NCBI GenBank assembly: GCA_029204225.1
Contig: CM055101.1
Span: forward strand, 30,904,519 to 30,968,518
Source of the DNA: Diphasiastrum complanatum
Lineage: Eukaryota; Streptophyta; Lycopodiopsida; Lycopodiales; Lycopodiaceae
Length of the DNA stretch: 64,000 bases
Direction: 5' to 3'
Shown here: piece after piece, positions 45,218 through 56,295 of the stretch
Layout: the number at the start of each line of letters is the position of its first letter
How positions within the stretch are numbered: position 1 is the stretch's first letter
Notes under the pieces: generated by a model
Database searches by the model: none
The model's input: only the letters and a program-made list of their open reading frames with translations
What the model was told of the DNA's origin: nothing
Made by a program: the position numbers and the translations under genes

Positions 45218-46630
45218 TTAACTGGTGCAAAATGTTTGACCACCACCCTCCACAACCGTTGCCGTAATCATATCTGGTCCCTTGTACATGTACTTGTACA
45301 AATACGTCACGCTATGTATATGTACACATATCTCTACGTTGATGTGACACTGAAAATGTAGTGTCAACCATCTGTTGTACCATACTACCCACCTATTATC
45401 TAATTCTATTTCGTGCGACTTCACCTTCACTCTGTTGTCCCTACGCCTATATGAAAGATATCCATTCACTACCGTTGTTTCATCAATGAAATTCCTTGGA
45501 TAGTTCTTCGAGCATTTTCCATCCTTCATGCACGGTGCATTTGGAAAAGATGTTCCACATGGGCCGTGCATCATACAGGTCCTCACTATCTCGTCAATAC
45601 CGGATCATCCCCCCTCATAGGAATCTCTGCACATACGATACGATCGTAATCTCCAACAATTATGGGTTTGCTCCGCTCCTCCAATATAATCAATAGGTGG
45701 GCATGGGGCAATCCTCTCTTCTGAAACTCCACAACATGAAGCCTTCCTATAATGCGCCCAAATATCCCATCATTCTTCAACAAATCAATTAAGTGTTGAA
45801 GCTTCACGACACCAAATCGGGCCTATCTACAGGTGTCTGTTGAAATCTCAACTCCCTCCTCATTTCTAACCAATTTGGGTTCGTTGTCATAGTGATAAAC
45901 AAATCGGGAGAAAACAAAGGTCTATCTAAGGGCAACAAACCACCAATATGATGATACAATCAGCCAGACACTCTAAATGTATATGCGCCGCCTACGGAGT
46001 TGGCAGTGGATCTATCTAGATTCACCCCAAGAGAGGCAAAGGCTAAGGAGTTATTATAACTCCGAACTTGTTTTCTAAAATGAGCTCCCACGTCATCAGA
46101 AGACGTGTAGAAATTAAGGAGATAAAGAGGCGATGATGGCATCAAAGACAAACGCACCTTGCCTTTCATGCAACAGAAAGAGCTATTTCTTTCTGCTTTC
46201 CATCGCATGGCTAAACAACAACTACACACAAACTCCATCCCCCCCAAATCATGACACGTTGGTCTATCAAGCAATCTGGCCACCTCAAACAACCTCCCTA
46301 CAGAATGTGCAGGCAAAGTCCTACCCAAAAATCTTCATTTCGCATTCATTCTATGCTTCATCCTTCTAGATCTCGCAGATCTAGACTCTGCCTCAGGGGT
46401 CCTATACGAAGGGTGGCTACGCACTTCCTCAGGTGCACCAAACTCCACTGACCTCAGTACAACTCTATCAATTTCCTCTCTATCTCTCACTGTCGCACAT
46501 ACTCTATCCCAATATCTCCTGTTAGCAACATATCTACGTCTCTCTCTTCTAACCTTGGCCAATCTTGACTCCTCTTTAGGGGTCCTATACAATGAATGTT
46601 TACGCACCTCTACGGGTGTAACATACATAA
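45218..46630 (-). pseudogene. Helitron Rep/helicase-like protein remnant 1
   Basis: From high to low coordinates: NSSFCCMKGKVRL, RSYNNSLAFASLGVNLDRST and GGAYTFRVSGLYHHIGGLLPL (46250-45930); GIFGRIIGRLHVVEFQKRGL followed by PHAHLLIIL (45770-45690); MMHGPCGTSFPNAPCMKDGK, CSKNYPRNF, GYLSYRRRDNRVK, LDNRWVVWYNRWL, CHINVEICVHIHSVTYLYKY (45590-45280). This is the Helitron helicase-like N domain. PHAH is the HUH metal-binding motif of the rolling-circle nuclease and YLYKYMYKG is the tyrosine motif. At least three frameshifts and several stops separate the parts. The SF1 helicase domain that should follow is absent; the reading stops near 45218. Confidence 0.85.
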
Positions 46631-47257
<627 letters not shown>

Positions 47258-47653
47258 AAAGATATTCATTAGCAGACCATGCAAACCATTCTATAAGAAA
47301 TATGAATTACGAATTGGCCTGTTAATTAGAAAGAGAGATATGTAGTTGTAAAACTCTTTCAAACGTGGACAATGGGTGTGCCAACTTGACAGCCCATTTA
47401 ATTGAATTCTCTCTATATTTTTCATCTTTCAAAATCCTAACATGCTAATCACATTATAGCCTTTTAAAAAAAAATTATCTTTCACAACTGACTGGCAATT
47501 TTTTATTTTGCCATTCATAGGACTTATAATCAATATATATTATCTTTCACATTTGAAGGGTACATTTTTTATCCACACTTATTTGACATTTAAATGGGCC
47601 CTTGACTGCATTGCAACTTGCAAATACCAAGGTATGCATGGGTGTGGGGAGAA

Positions 47654-47677
47654 GGATGCATGGGGACCCATGCATCC
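47654..47677. repeat. Perfect 11-bp inverted repeat
   Basis: GGATGCATGGG, two bases, then CCCATGCATCC. It lies in a GCATG-rich stretch (47630-47790) with further ATGCATGGG-like copies. Confidence 0.9.
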
Positions 47678-47879
47678 TCCTACTCCATGCATAGGCACAA
47701 ACGTGACACACAAATATCTTTAGAAGAAGGGAAAGAGTGTGGGAGGATGCATACATGCATGGGGCATTCTACTCCCACGCATGCATGTAAAACTTTTAGT
47801 TAGTTTTCTAAAAAACTTGACTTGATAGTACAAAGAGTCATTCCATCATTCGGAAAAAACTCAAGTTGACAGTTCGATC

Positions 47880-49290
47880 CTTCGAAAAATTCGAGTCTTT
47901 GAAAAAATTCGATCCTTTAGAAAAATTCGAGTCTTCAAAAAAATTTGAGTCGTTCCAAAAATTCAGTTGTTCCAAAAAATTCGAAAATTCTAGTCATTCC
48001 TAAAAATTTCAAAAAATTAAAGTCATTCCAAGAATTTGAGACTTCGAAAAATTTGAGGCTTCAGAAAAATTCGAGTCTTCAGAAAAATTTGAGTCATCGG
48101 AAAAATTCGAATCTTTGAAAAAATTCAAGTCTTTGAAATTTCGATCCTTTCAAAAAATTCGATCGTTTTGAAAAATTCTTGTCTTTCCAAAAAATTGAGT
48201 CTTTGGAAAGATTCAATTCATTGAAAAAATTTGAGATCTTCGAAAAATTCAAGTCTTTCCAAAACATCGAGACTTTCTAAAAATTCGAATTTTGAAAAAT
48301 TCGAGTCGCTAAAAAAAATCGAGTTTTAAAAAATTTGAATCTTTTAAAAAAAATCGAGTCTTCAAAAAAATCCGAGTCTTTCAAAAAAAATTGATCGTCT
48401 GAAAAAATTTGAGTTATCGAAAAAAATTTAGTCATAAGAAAATTTGAGTCTTTCCAAAAATTCAATACTTTGAAAAATTCGAGACTTCAGAAAAATTCGA
48501 GTCATCTGAAATATTTGAGTTTTCAAAAAGTCAATCCTTTTAAAAAATTCGATCCTTTGAAAAATTTCGAATCGTTGAAAAATTTGATTCTTTGAAAAAT
48601 TCCATCCATGGAAAAATTTGAGTCGACGAAAAAATTTGAGTCACCGAAAAAATACGAGTCATTGCAAAATTAAAGTCATCGAAAAAATTTGAGTCATTGA
48701 AAAAAATCAATCCTTTGGAGAAATTCGAGTCTTTTGAAAAATTTGAGTCTTTGGAAAAATTCGAGTCGTTCGATAAATTTGATGCATTGAAAAAATTTGA
48801 GCCTTTTGCAAAATTCAAATTTTTCAAAAAATTCGAGTCTCTAAAAATTTAAATAACTCTCGAGTCTCAAAAATTCGAGTCTTTGAAAAAAATCAAGTCT
48901 TTGAAAAAAATCAAGTCTTTCGAAAAAATCGACCATTTGAAAAAATTCGAGTCTTTTCAAAAATTTGAGACTTCAAAAAAAATAGACACTTTAGAAAAAA
49001 TCGAGTCTTGGATAAATTCAAATCATGGAAAAATTCGAATCTTGGGTCAGATCGGGATTTTCTGACCCTTGGTCATTTCAAGTCGAAATTTTCCGACCCT
49101 TGGTTGGGTCGGTTCGAGTCGAAATTTTCCAATCCAATGGTAAAAAATCCAACCTTTGTTCGAGTCGAGTCAGGTCGGGTCGGGTCAAAATTTTCCGACA
49201 GGTCGAAATTTTTCTGACCCAATGGTAAAAAATCCGACTAGTCGGGTCGGGTCGGGTTGGGTCGAAATTTTCTGACCCCTTGCAATCACA
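47880..49290. repeat. Degenerate 18-bp minisatellite
   Basis: The unit is roughly GAAAAATTCGAGTCTTTG, repeated dozens of times with substitutions and small indels. Because 18 is a multiple of three, every frame free of stops gives hexapeptide repeats such as NFSKDS (minus, 48827-48540) and KIKSLK (plus, 48883-49065); these are not genes. From about 49040 the pattern changes to GTCGGGTCGG and AAATTTTCCGACC units. Confidence 0.9.
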
Positions 49291-50689
49291 TGATTTTGTT
49301 TGAGTTTTGTGAACAAAAATTAGCTACAATTTGGTCCATTTGCAATACAGAGACGAAAACATTACCATAAACAAAATTCAACTTCAACTATCATACACAA
49401 TGCGTTTGTGATCAACTTCACTTTTTTATTTGAAGACAAAAATCAACGTCCTCTCCTCTAGAATACGTTTATGAACTACGAAGAAATTTTTATAATAGTT
49501 CTCTATTCCTTAAGCATAAAGATAGTGGAAACTGGATTTCAAACAAAATTCACAATTTGATGGATGAAAATTAGGTGAATATTGTAATAGTAGACAATTT
49601 TTGAGCAAGCTGATTCTATAGTTGATAAGTGCTAGCCCCAGAATCATAATATTCTTAGTATCGGGAGCCATGGGGACTACGCCTTGTTCAATGAGGCAAG
49701 GTAGATACAACGCAAGAGCAAGACATAAAGATGTCAAAGGATAAAATACATATAGTAGAATCTTAAAGTTGTTATCTGTATCCTGAGAGCATAAAACATA
49801 GAAATTGCTGATAATACACAACGGAGGAGAAGCAAAACTCCATCTCTTCTTTTATATATAAAAGATATGTACATCCCAAAATTGCTAAGAGAATTACTAC
49901 TACTATCAATCTCCCTATAACACCTCTCGACTGATGATTTTTGCCAGTAGGTGCAGCAGAAAAGCCTGCACACAGAACACCAAAAAGTAAGTCTGACAGT
50001 GGGCATTCCATCTAAAATTTTCATTTGCACCAGTTGTATACAGGAAACTTCTATTGTAGATGTATCAAAACATCAAACAAAGAGTAAAATGCTTGTAACA
50101 AAGACCTTCTTTGAATCTGCCATCAATGCATTTTCAACCAATGTTGTGTGGGTATAGAGGTGCCCGGCTGGTATCAACAATGGTTTCGTAAACTCATACC
50201 CGTCTGGTATATGATTTTTTGATACTACGGTCTATACCCGACCCAGGCTAGTTTTAGCCAGTCAATGCACATATTAATACCCGGATTAGGGGCAAAAATT
50301 TGAATTTAGCATGGTATCAATATAGTATCCATTATTAGTTAGTTTTCAAAATTTACATATGTGATAAATATTATTCATGGTGTCCCAAAGACATTGGTGG
50401 GCACCAACAAAATATTGGCCTTTAAAATCATATGCATATTACATTAAAAAATGACATATTTTTCATTAAATGCATACTACCCTTTATAAAATGGCTAATT
50501 TTAGAAAAAAAAATTATATACTCATACGTAGGTTTATACTCAGCTGGTATCACCCCTGCAATACCCAGGTTGGTTGATACCAGCCACCAATTTACAAAAC
50601 ATGTTGATATTGATATCCGATTGGTATCAAACTTTTCAAAAAATTGTAATACTAGGACCCGGCTGGTATTATAAATATCAATACCTACC
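49291..50689. other. Spacer with CTGGTATC-rich segment
   Basis: 49291-50150 is AT-rich; two overlapping reverse ORFs (49734-50030) are hydrophobic but show no family. 50155-50690 has repeated 'ggctggtat' and 'gatacc' words in both orientations and abuts the second Helitron fragment at about 50690, replacing the sequence that follows in copy 1. Confidence 0.45.
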
Positions 50690-51148
50690 CAACACTGGTG
50701 TCAACCACCTGTTGTGTAGTACAACCCACTTGTTATCTAGCTCTAATCCATGTGAATGCACTGTCACTCCGTTCTCCCTTCGCCTATATGAAACATACCC
50801 CTTCACCATCGATGTTTCATCAATGAAATTCCTTGGATAGTTCTTCGAGCATTTTTCATCCTTCACGCACTGGGCATTTAGAAAGGATGTTCTGCATGGA
50901 CCATGCATCATATATTTCATCACTATCTCATACAACTCCGGATCTTCCTCCTTCACAAGAATCTCTGCACACACAATACGATCGTAATCTCCAACCATGA
51001 TGGGTTTGTTCTGCTCCTCCAATATAATCAAAAGGTAGGCGTGAGGCAATCCTCTCTTTTGTAATTCCACAACATGCAGCCTCCCTATAATGTGCCCAAA
51101 AATACCAGCAAATACATCAGCTATGCCAAAACCACCATCAAATCTCAT
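50690..51148 (-). pseudogene. Helitron Rep/helicase-like protein remnant 2
   Basis: A single open reverse frame: GIFGHIIGRLHVVELQKRGL, PHAYLLIILEEQNKPIMV, RIVCAEILVKEEDPELYEIV, MMHGPCRTSFLNAQCVKDEK, CSKNYPRNF, GYVSYRRRENGV and LDNKWVVLHNRWL. It covers the same part of the Helitron N domain as copy 1 but ends abruptly, before the tyrosine motif. The second histidine of the HUH motif is tyrosine (PHAY), so the nuclease would be inactive. Copies 1 and 2 share the WVV..NRWL end, after which they diverge completely. Confidence 0.85.
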
Positions 51149-51984
51149 AAGGACCAGTAGGGTGGCGCATCTCTTGCAGTTGGGACTACGTTGATCTGAT
51201 GTGCATTGTAGACTGGCACCTCAGAAGTGTGCTTCAGAAGCACGCTTTAGGCAGTCAAGCAAGCACGTAAGGAAGCTAAGCTGTTGGTGAGTGTGCATTA
51301 GAGGCGAATGTCAGAGATGCGTGTCAGAATGCACTGTTGTTACAATAAGTAATTCTTTTTCTTGGGATAAGGATACCAATTGTCTAGTCATGCTTGGCCT
51401 TTTCATATCTTCATGTAATTGCAGTGTGAGTAGTAGATCAGGTTCTCAGGTCTTGTCCACAGGACTCGAGGTTGTGGAGCATGCGCGCTTTGGCTTTAGC
51501 TTCCACTGATGAATCTGTTTGCTTGAGGCCTTGATGTTATCTTGTCTTGTGTTCTAATAATGGTTCGATTCTTACAATAAGAGTATTTCTTCATTGAGCT
51601 TGTTGTAGTGAGTGATTTTGGTTTTGGCATGTTATTTGTTAGACCATTCTTTGTGAGGCTTTCAAAAAGCTTATATGAATGTACTATTATACGTCATGAG
51701 CATATGTAGGATGGTAGAAATCTTGAAGGCTCAAACTTCAGCTACATCGCAACATTTTCTCTCAATATGGGTCAGATCGAAGCTGCATCCAACATGTGTG
51801 GGACAGCTCATTGTACTCATCCATATCCACTTTGGATAAGATCTATGTAATTTGCCACATCATCCATTTGTGGTTTGTGTTGACCTTCTAGATTCCTACA
51901 ATCTAGGACCTAACTCCTTTATTTTAAGTGATTCCATATTTGACTCAAATAAATTTTTTTTTTACAATGGATCTGAACTTTATG
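51149..51984. other. Spacer without recognisable genes
   Basis: Contains short direct repeats of 'cagaagtgtgc'/'cagaagcacgc' type at 51220-51260 and no conserved frame. Its right part may belong to the LTR that ends at 52264. Confidence 0.4.
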
Positions 51985-52264
51985 ATTGACATTTCACACA
52001 CGGGAGACCACTCCTATTCATGTGATATAGCATTTTCTACCACTAGAATGGTGCCAAGTTGCCTAACACTACTAAACTAGTTTTTGGCCAATTTAACCAC
52101 TAGTTTCCAAATTAAATGATATGTACAAACTATATGATCTATCTAAATGACTTGGGCATAGATTTCACACGTGGGAACAGGATCCACACATGTCTAATGA
52201 TGATAGGTACAAGTCATTATGATATTTACAATATTTGATCAAGTTAGCTTTTGCAAATTTTAAC
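51985..52264 (-). repeat. Element D 3' LTR, terminal part
   Basis: Related to the end of the element M LTR (17900-18178): 'ttcacacgtgggaacag', 'gttagctttt…ttttaaca' followed by 'ctcctcctc'. The outer boundary is uncertain. Confidence 0.7.
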
Positions 52265-52327
52265 ACTCCTCCTCAAAACTAACTTGATAAAAGCATGATG
52301 ATCTTAAGCTTGACTCCATGGGCTGAA

Positions 52328-52648
52328 TTAGTTTTCAAAGATGGATCCTTGCCAATGAGTTTGATGAAGATCCGAGATCACCATATCCATGATACTGCCT
52401 CCTTGATGTTGGCTCCTTTGATGAACTTTGGAGCTTTGCACCATCCTAGCCTTCTTGCCTTTGATTTCTTCCAAGCTTAAAGAAGATATTTCAGTTGCAA
52501 GCTCCTCCTCCTCCTCCTCCTTCCAGTGGGTTATGACATCGGCCTGGTAGAGCCATGGTCGTCCTAATAATACTTTATACGATGATTCTCTTGTAGTCCT
52601 TAATATAATATTAGTTGGATTTTCATGAAGGAAATCCGAGGCTACCAT
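52328..52648 (-). pseudogene. Gypsy protease-linker-like fragment inside element D
   Basis: An open reverse frame reading TTRESSYKVLLGRPWLYQAD and VITHWKEEEEEELATE. LGRPWLYQA is typical of the region after the retropepsin of plant gypsy elements (LGRPWL-QA). It continues to VISDLHQTHWQGSIFEN with no further motif. It sits where copia pol should be, so element D is a chimera. Confidence 0.6.
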
Positions 52649-52722
52649 GCCTCACAATGGCTATGAAAAACAAGAGCTTGAGATAGATACATGTGTAGAT
52701 TACCAAGATTTTGCATACTAGT

Positions 52723-53210
52723 TTAACTAGTCGATGATTCACTTGATCTCATATGAAGTTTACACATTCCCTCAACAAATGAGAAAACACAACTATTGAC
52801 AATGTGAATGAACAAATCATTCTTGCTCTTATTAGATTCAAGAGCATACATTTGATAAGATAACAAATCGCTTAAAATCAATTTCAAACTATTGAGAATA
52901 CTACATATGCCTTCAAAAAAGGCTTCATGCTCATCTAGTATTACTTTATTACAACCTTGAGATGCAAAGATCTCATCAAAGCAAAATGTCTTATCAAAGA
53001 TCATATGAGAAGCAAGCATGAATGTATTGAAGTGTGTACCACCTGAAATTTGCTTCTCTTCCTCATGAAATGTGAGCCTTATTGACTCGGCCTTGTCTTT
53101 TGAGAATCTCCATGGAAGCATTAGTTGAGAAGACTCCTCCTCAAGCTTTAACCAATCTTTATCATTACCTTGGATTGTAGGTAGATATGGAGATCATACC
53201 ATCATCCTTT
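52723..53210 (-). CDS. Unknown ORF inside element D
   Basis: Open from about 53205 (no ATG until 53121) to 52723, at least 133 and up to about 160 codons. Parts: WLKLEEESSQLMLPWRFSKD, KAESIRLTFHEEEKQISGGT, MIFDKTFCFDEIFASQG, ILNSLKLILSDLLSYQM and FIHIVNSCVFSFVEGMCKLH. I do not recognise a family. It is mixed hydrophobic and acidic with no signal peptide or transmembrane pattern. It lies between the gag-protease ORF and a gypsy scrap, in the same orientation. Like the segment in element C it is unrelated to retroelement pol. A spurious frame cannot be excluded at this length. Confidence 0.4.
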
Positions 53211-53287
53211 TGATTGAAATTGGATTCTCCTCATTACTTATTTGCAAAAGAATGTAAACAAACCAAATGGATCTCAAGATCCCACAA

Positions 53288-54652
53288 TCACTTTTGATAA
53301 GAGATACATCCTAGCATCACCATATGATACAAGAGACAAGAGATGTGCATTTGAATGAATGATTTCCTCCTTTTTTTAATGGCAACATTAGCATCTAATC
53401 TAAACAATCTTCCTTGCTTAAATCCTCTTGCTATGCATACATCATTCTTCAATATGGAACAAACTCCATGCTTGAAGTGAACATCTAATCCATTACCCAC
53501 TAGTTGTCCAACACTTAGTAAATTCCTAGTGATTGATGGAACGTAAAGCACATTTCTTAGATCTATCCTTTTAGTAGATCCAAGACATAAGGGAATGGTA
53601 CCAATACCATCTATTCTACATTCTTGATTACTTGATGTAAAGACAAACTTTCTAGCATCATTATAATAGTGTAGAGTTGAGTAAGAATCCCTTAGAAATG
53701 TCATGTGGGAGCTTGCCCCACTATCAATCCACCATGCCTCACTAGAATTGCTCTTGCTTGTTGATGTGGATGTAGATGCCATCAAAGATGAGATTTCCTC
53801 ATCTTCTTCCTCTTCATATGCAAGGCTCCCTTGTTTGCTCTCTTCTTGTGCACTTTGCCTTTTGTAGCATTCGAATGCTATATGCTCCTTCTTCCCACAA
53901 AAGAAGCATGTGAGTTTGGATTTGTCTCTCTTCCATGAGCTTGATGCTTGATCCTCCACCTTGGCCTCCTTGACTTGGATCTTCATGGATGCATTGGTCT
54001 TCTTCTTGCCTTTTAATGAGAAGTTGGCCTTCTCATCTCCATCTTGTAAAGATAAGGAACTCATCCTAGTCTTTAAATGTAGAACTCTACTCTCCTCGGC
54101 CACAAGCACACTATGTAGCTTGTCAATAGAAGGTAGGCTCTCTTGAATGGCACAACTTTGGACCAAATTGGAGTATTCATCTCCAAGTCCATTTAGGATT
54201 ACTTGAACAAGTTCATTATCATGAATTCCCTCACTTATGATGGAAAATTCTTTATTGAGAGACTTTATTCTGAAGACATACTCTTGAGCACTCTCATCAC
54301 TCCCTCTAATGCTTTGAAGAACTCTATTTCTTAGCATAAGCACTCTAGAGATATTTTTGGACTCATAAATCCCTTTCAAGGAGTCCCAAGCCTCCTTGGC
54401 CGAGGTACAAGATGCCACTTCTTTTAGAAGTTCATTACTAACACTCATTTTTAGGCAATGTAATGCTAGTCTAGCTCTTTTTGTGTACCTCACTTGATCT
54501 TGTCCTCCTTGAGGCTCTTCCTCCTCACCAATAACAAGATCATACATATCTTGGAGCACTAGTAGTGATTCCATTCTTACTTTCCAAGTTGAATACTTAT
54601 TAGAATTAAGCCTTTCACTAGCCTCAAGAAGATAGGCTCCAATTGAACTCAT
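53288..54652 (-). CDS. Element D gag-protease, intact 454-codon ORF
   Basis: ATG at 54652 (MSSIGAYLLEASERLNSNKY). Gag body: STWKVRMESLLVLQDMYDLV, LALHCLKMSVSNELLKEVAS, EAWDSLKGIYESKNISRVLM. A complete zinc knuckle CFFCGKKEHIAFEC (about residues 248-261) and protease WWIDSGASSHMTFLRD (about 307-322), followed by VLYVPSITRNLLSVGQL and LFRLDANVAI. After residue ~425 copia similarity stops and a short foreign tail ends the frame. No stop or frameshift over the whole gag-protease length, in contrast with element M, the nearest relative here. A gag-only element can still package itself if pol is supplied in trans. Confidence 0.9.
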   Translation of the reverse strand: MSSIGAYLLEASERLNSNKYSTWKVRMESLLVLQDMYDLVIGEEEEPQGGQDQVRYTKRARLALHCLKMSVSNELLKEVASCTSAKEAWDSLKGIYESKNISRVLMLRNRVLQSIRGSDESAQEYVFRIKSLNKEFSIISEGIHDNELVQVILNGLGDEYSNLVQSCAIQESLPSIDKLHSVLVAEESRVLHLKTRMSSLSLQDGDEKANFSLKGKKKTNASMKIQVKEAKVEDQASSSWKRDKSKLTCFFCGKKEHIAFECYKRQSAQEESKQGSLAYEEEEDEEISSLMASTSTSTSKSNSSEAWWIDSGASSHMTFLRDSYSTLHYYNDARKFVFTSSNQECRIDGIGTIPLCLGSTKRIDLRNVLYVPSITRNLLSVGQLVGNGLDVHFKHGVCSILKNDVCIARGFKQGRLFRLDANVAIKKRRKSFIQMHISCLLYHMVMLGCISYQK

Positions 54653-55356
54653 TCTTTATAGTAACAAGTACAACAACCAAAAAGAAAGAAGAAGGTAACC
54701 TTAGCAAACAACCGGCTTGAACATCATGCAATATATAATATTTATGAAACATTCAGTCATTATCATTCTCAAGGACATGAAACAAATAGTCTCTTGTCAA
54801 TCACTTTTGTGCACACCTAATTAATCAACAAACGAGTCAAAAAATTTAGCAAAGAGTTTTACAATCAGGCAGTTTGGGTAAATATTAAATTAGTAAATAT
54901 TAAATCAAACTAAGCCAAGATCTCATATTCACAACAAACACTACATTGGCAAAAGATGTTTGTACAACAAATTGATTTGAAGATGAAGCATCATATTTGG
55001 TTGAAGAAAAACACGAATTGACATAACATACACGACAAATATGCCGCTTTAGTGATAGAAATCGATTGCAAAGGCCATTTTTCTTCGAATAAAAGACATC
55101 AAAATGACACTGCACATCATGTTTAAGCGGAAGCACTTCAGTCAAGCATAATATTATGAAATGGATTGGAACCAGCACAAACAGACATAATAGACAAAAC
55201 AAATATGTTGCTTCATGACAAAAATCGATTGTGATGGCCATTTCTTTACAGATAAGAGCCTTCAAATGGAAATGTCATGTTCTAAGCAAAGGCCCTTAGA
55301 TCAAGCATAATATTATGAAATGTTGGAGGTGGAGCAAGTGCGCGCGCGCGCGGGCG

Positions 55357-55438
<82 letters not shown>

Positions 55439-56295
55439 TAGGTTTTTTTATGGTGACATGGTTTTTTTATTTTCTATTTTTTTAATGATGACGTCGAATT
55501 TTCTCCATCCAAAGAGCTTTAAAATGGGTATTAGCTGGCTTTGTAAAAATTGTAGGGCATTATGTTCCATAGCTAGCCTATGAAGGCATTATGGTCATCA
55601 TAGCCTGAGCAGGCTACTTGGGTAGAGCATTATGCTCATAAAAGCTTGGATAAACAAAAGACATCGAGAGTTTATGTTGGGAAGCCTTGTAGTTTGACGG
55701 TTTAATAAACCATTTGATTTACAAATTTGAAATGACAGATGGGTATGAATTTCAAAGATGAGCCTCAAAGTTGGAAGGGTTGCAAGTTGAATCCTCAATG
55801 CAAAAGTTTGTTCTAATGTGTTTTTGAAGTTTCAAGTGATGTGTATAATATATTTATTCTAAATCTATACCAGTAAAAAATCAAAGGCAAGCATGTATTT
55901 TATGGTCAAAATGGCTTTTGACGGTCAATACAACCTTCAAACTGCCAGGCTGACATTGTTGGGTAAGGCAGTGGCTTTATGCCTCATGGGGGCATCTAAT
56001 CTTTGAAGGTTTAGCTGGTTACCTGAATAGGTGACATCATTTAGCATGAGCTTTGCATTAGCTCAAAAAAAAAGACCTAAATTTTAAACTAGCATCAAAA
56101 TAAATAAGATTGTTGTGAAACGGAGAAGAGAAATTAGGGCTTGAGAGGGGGCAACAGACCCCTTCGTTTTTCTCCGATCAAGGAATTTTACTAGCGCCTA
56201 GCCAGATTAGATTAGATTAGATTATATAATCAAAGTAGTTGGGGAGAAGGATCAAACGGTCGGGTGCTGGTGAAAACGCAGCAGCGTCGTCTTTA
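54653..56295. other. Spacer and upstream region of the MATH-BTB gene
   Basis: No conserved frame. A (CG)n stretch (55341-55352) followed by (AG)n (55359-55435) stands out. A GATTA pentamer repeat at 56203-56222 runs into ATTATATAAT (about 56219-56228), a possible TATA element, though the sequence before it also looks like transcribed leader. Confidence 0.5.
55341..55435. repeat. Compound (CG)n-(AG)n microsatellite
   Basis: About six CG units, a short spacer, then 77 bp of uninterrupted AG. Confidence 0.97.

Larger units (their letters stand above)
51985..54652 (-). mobile_element. D: 5'-truncated copia element retaining gag-protease
   Basis: Minus strand. The 3' LTR end (…TTTTAACA at 52264), a purine run (complement of CTCCTCCTC) and a tiny piece of the polyprotein end (LLSS before a stop) lie on the left. 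Gag starts at 54652 on the right, and beyond it I find no primer site and no 5' LTR. Integrase, RT and RNase H are absent; their place is taken by a gypsy protease-like fragment and an unknown ORF. Closest relative here is element M. Confidence 0.8.

Noticed and set aside
48277-49065. Hexapeptide-repeat ORFs (NFSKDS, KIKSLK) as repeat proteins
   Set aside because: They follow from an 18-bp non-coding array being a multiple of three; they occur on both strands.
47880-49290. CRISPR-like array
   Set aside because: No conserved repeat with unique spacers; the whole period is one degenerate unit, and the genome is plant.
49510-50030. Hydrophobic reverse ORFs as a membrane protein gene
   Set aside because: Two overlapping frames are equally open, with no motif, splice pattern or conserved start.
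56239-56295. Upstream start for the MATH-BTB protein at 56239
   Set aside because: The codon there is TTG; the first in-frame ATG is 56296 and gives a normal family N-terminus.
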